Under the pieces are notes generated by a model. It ran no database searches. It was not told the origin of the DNA and saw only the letters and a list, made by a program, of their open reading frames with translations. 30,529 nt of DNA. It comes from an uncultured Bacilli bacterium. GTDB taxonomy: Bacteria; Bacillota_I; Bacilli_A; RF39; UBA660. The DNA is taken from assembly GCA_947624535.1 (NCBI GenBank), contig CANQKU010000001.1, forward strand, positions 1-30,529. The letters run 5' to 3'. Below are positions 30,048 through 30,529 of this stretch, in pieces (position 1 is the stretch's first letter; every line of letters starts with the position of its first letter). The position numbers and the translations under genes were made by a program.

Positions 30048-30529
30048 ATGATTAAACAGAAGTTGAAAACTATCAAAAATAGTATTAAAGACTTTGGTAT
30101 CTTTAATATTATAGTTTTATTTATTTATGTTTTGTGTATTATAGCAATTGCAATGCATCATGAATTTTCAGTTGATGAGTCACAAAGTTTTTTAATTAGT
30201 AGAGATCTTGGTATATTAGATATTTTAAAACAATTACGATATGAAGGTCATTCATTTTTTTGGTACTTTTTACTTATGCCAATAGCTAAATTAGGTAGTA
30301 GTATTGAGCTTCAAAAGATAATACCAATTACAGCCTCTAGTATAACTGCGATTGTTATTTTAAAAAAAGCTCCATTTAATATGCTTACTAAAATTTTATT
30401 AGTTTTTAGTTCAGGTATGTTATATTATTATAGTTCTTTTGCTAGACCATACTGTTTTGTACCACTATTTCTTTTCTTATTAGCAGATATGGATAAAGAT
30501 AAGAAACACCATCCATATAAATATGCGGT
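30048..30529 (+). CDS. Polytopic membrane protein, GT-C glycosyltransferase-like (5' part)
   Basis: An open frame from ATG 30048, behind a strong GGGAGGA SD, runs off the window after 160 codons. It begins with a basic N-terminus and a TM segment (IIVLFIYVLCIIAIAM), then a likely extracellular loop HHEFSVDESQSFLISRDLG, a pattern in which acidic residues after the first TM are typical of GT-C enzymes (GT39-like, using polyprenyl-linked sugars). Next come LRYEGHSFFWYFLLMPIAKL, further TM segments and SSGMLYYYSSFARPYCFVPL. The GT-C assignment rests on layout alone. With the kinase/nucleotidyltransferase fusion upstream it suggests a surface glycan locus. Confidence 0.7.
   Translation, partial: MIKQKLKTIKNSIKDFGIFNIIVLFIYVLCIIAIAMHHEFSVDESQSFLISRDLGILDILKQLRYEGHSFFWYFLLMPIAKLGSSIELQKIIPITASSITAIVILKKAPFNMLTKILLVFSSGMLYYYSSFARPYCFVPLFLFLLADMDKDKKHHPYKYA

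Noticed and set aside
1..30529. Alternative genetic code (TGA as Trp), suggested by low GC
   Set aside because: Several firm genes end at TGA (topA, rel, dtd) and Trp is encoded by TGG.
1..30529. CRISPR array, rRNA genes or classic riboswitches
   Set aside because: No regularly spaced repeats, no rRNA-like sequence and no riboswitch core that I can recognise.

Overview
The window reads as a chromosomal segment of a very AT-rich (about three quarters A+T by eye) low-GC Gram-positive bacterium of the class Bacilli, plausibly one of the uncultured, reduced-genome gut lineages near Erysipelotrichales/RF39. The taxon is inference. The reasons are Bacillus-type gene order (rbgA-rnhB-topA-xerC and comN-secDF-rel-dtd), a fused SecDF, AGGAGGTGAT-type ribosome binding sites, TTGACA/TATAAT promoters, and TGA used as a real stop (topA, rel, dtd), which excludes a Mycoplasma-type code. 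Nearly all genes lie on the + strand.

Layout. 1-7.9 kb is a housekeeping block: ribosome-assembly GTPase RbgA, an RNase HII with an unusual N-terminal domain, an unrecognised 492-residue protein with its own near-consensus promoter, topoisomerase I, another unrecognised protein, and a XerC-like recombinase. 7.9-16.4 kb continues with comN, secDF, rel, dtd, an AI-2E-family permease, murC and a short-chain dehydrogenase. The recJ and apt genes usually found between secDF and rel in Bacillus are absent here.

16.4-22.1 kb looks accessory. A minus-strand gene of unknown function, an elongator tRNA-Met and a minus-strand XRE regulator precede a + strand cluster of six envelope proteins: four lipoproteins, a zinc-ribbon multi-pass membrane protein and a large membrane-anchored Ig-like/Cys-rich surface protein. 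The regulator and the cluster are divergent and share an intergenic region with inverted operator-like repeats, so the regulator may control itself and the cluster. The first two lipoproteins share an N-terminal export module almost at the DNA level.

22.1-26.1 kb is the most interesting part: a compact four-gene operon bounded by two similar hairpin terminators. It encodes a metallo-beta-lactamase/beta-CASP nuclease-like protein with its metal ligands, a DnaQ-fold protein that has lost most of its catalytic residues, a PD-(D/E)XK nuclease-like protein with its core residues, and a fourth unfamiliar protein. I recognise no described system with this composition; a defence or nucleic-acid-processing role is inference. 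Directly after it lies a decayed IS200/IS605 element: a TnpB fragment with promoter and RBS, and a structured 3' region that may be an omega RNA relic.

26.6-30.5 kb holds a GNAT acetyltransferase, a frameshifted gene relic, a fused GHMP sugar kinase/nucleotidyltransferase that probably makes an activated sugar in two steps, a small three-helix membrane protein, and the start of a polytopic GT-C-like glycosyltransferase cut by the window end. The last three suggest a surface-glycan locus continuing beyond the window.
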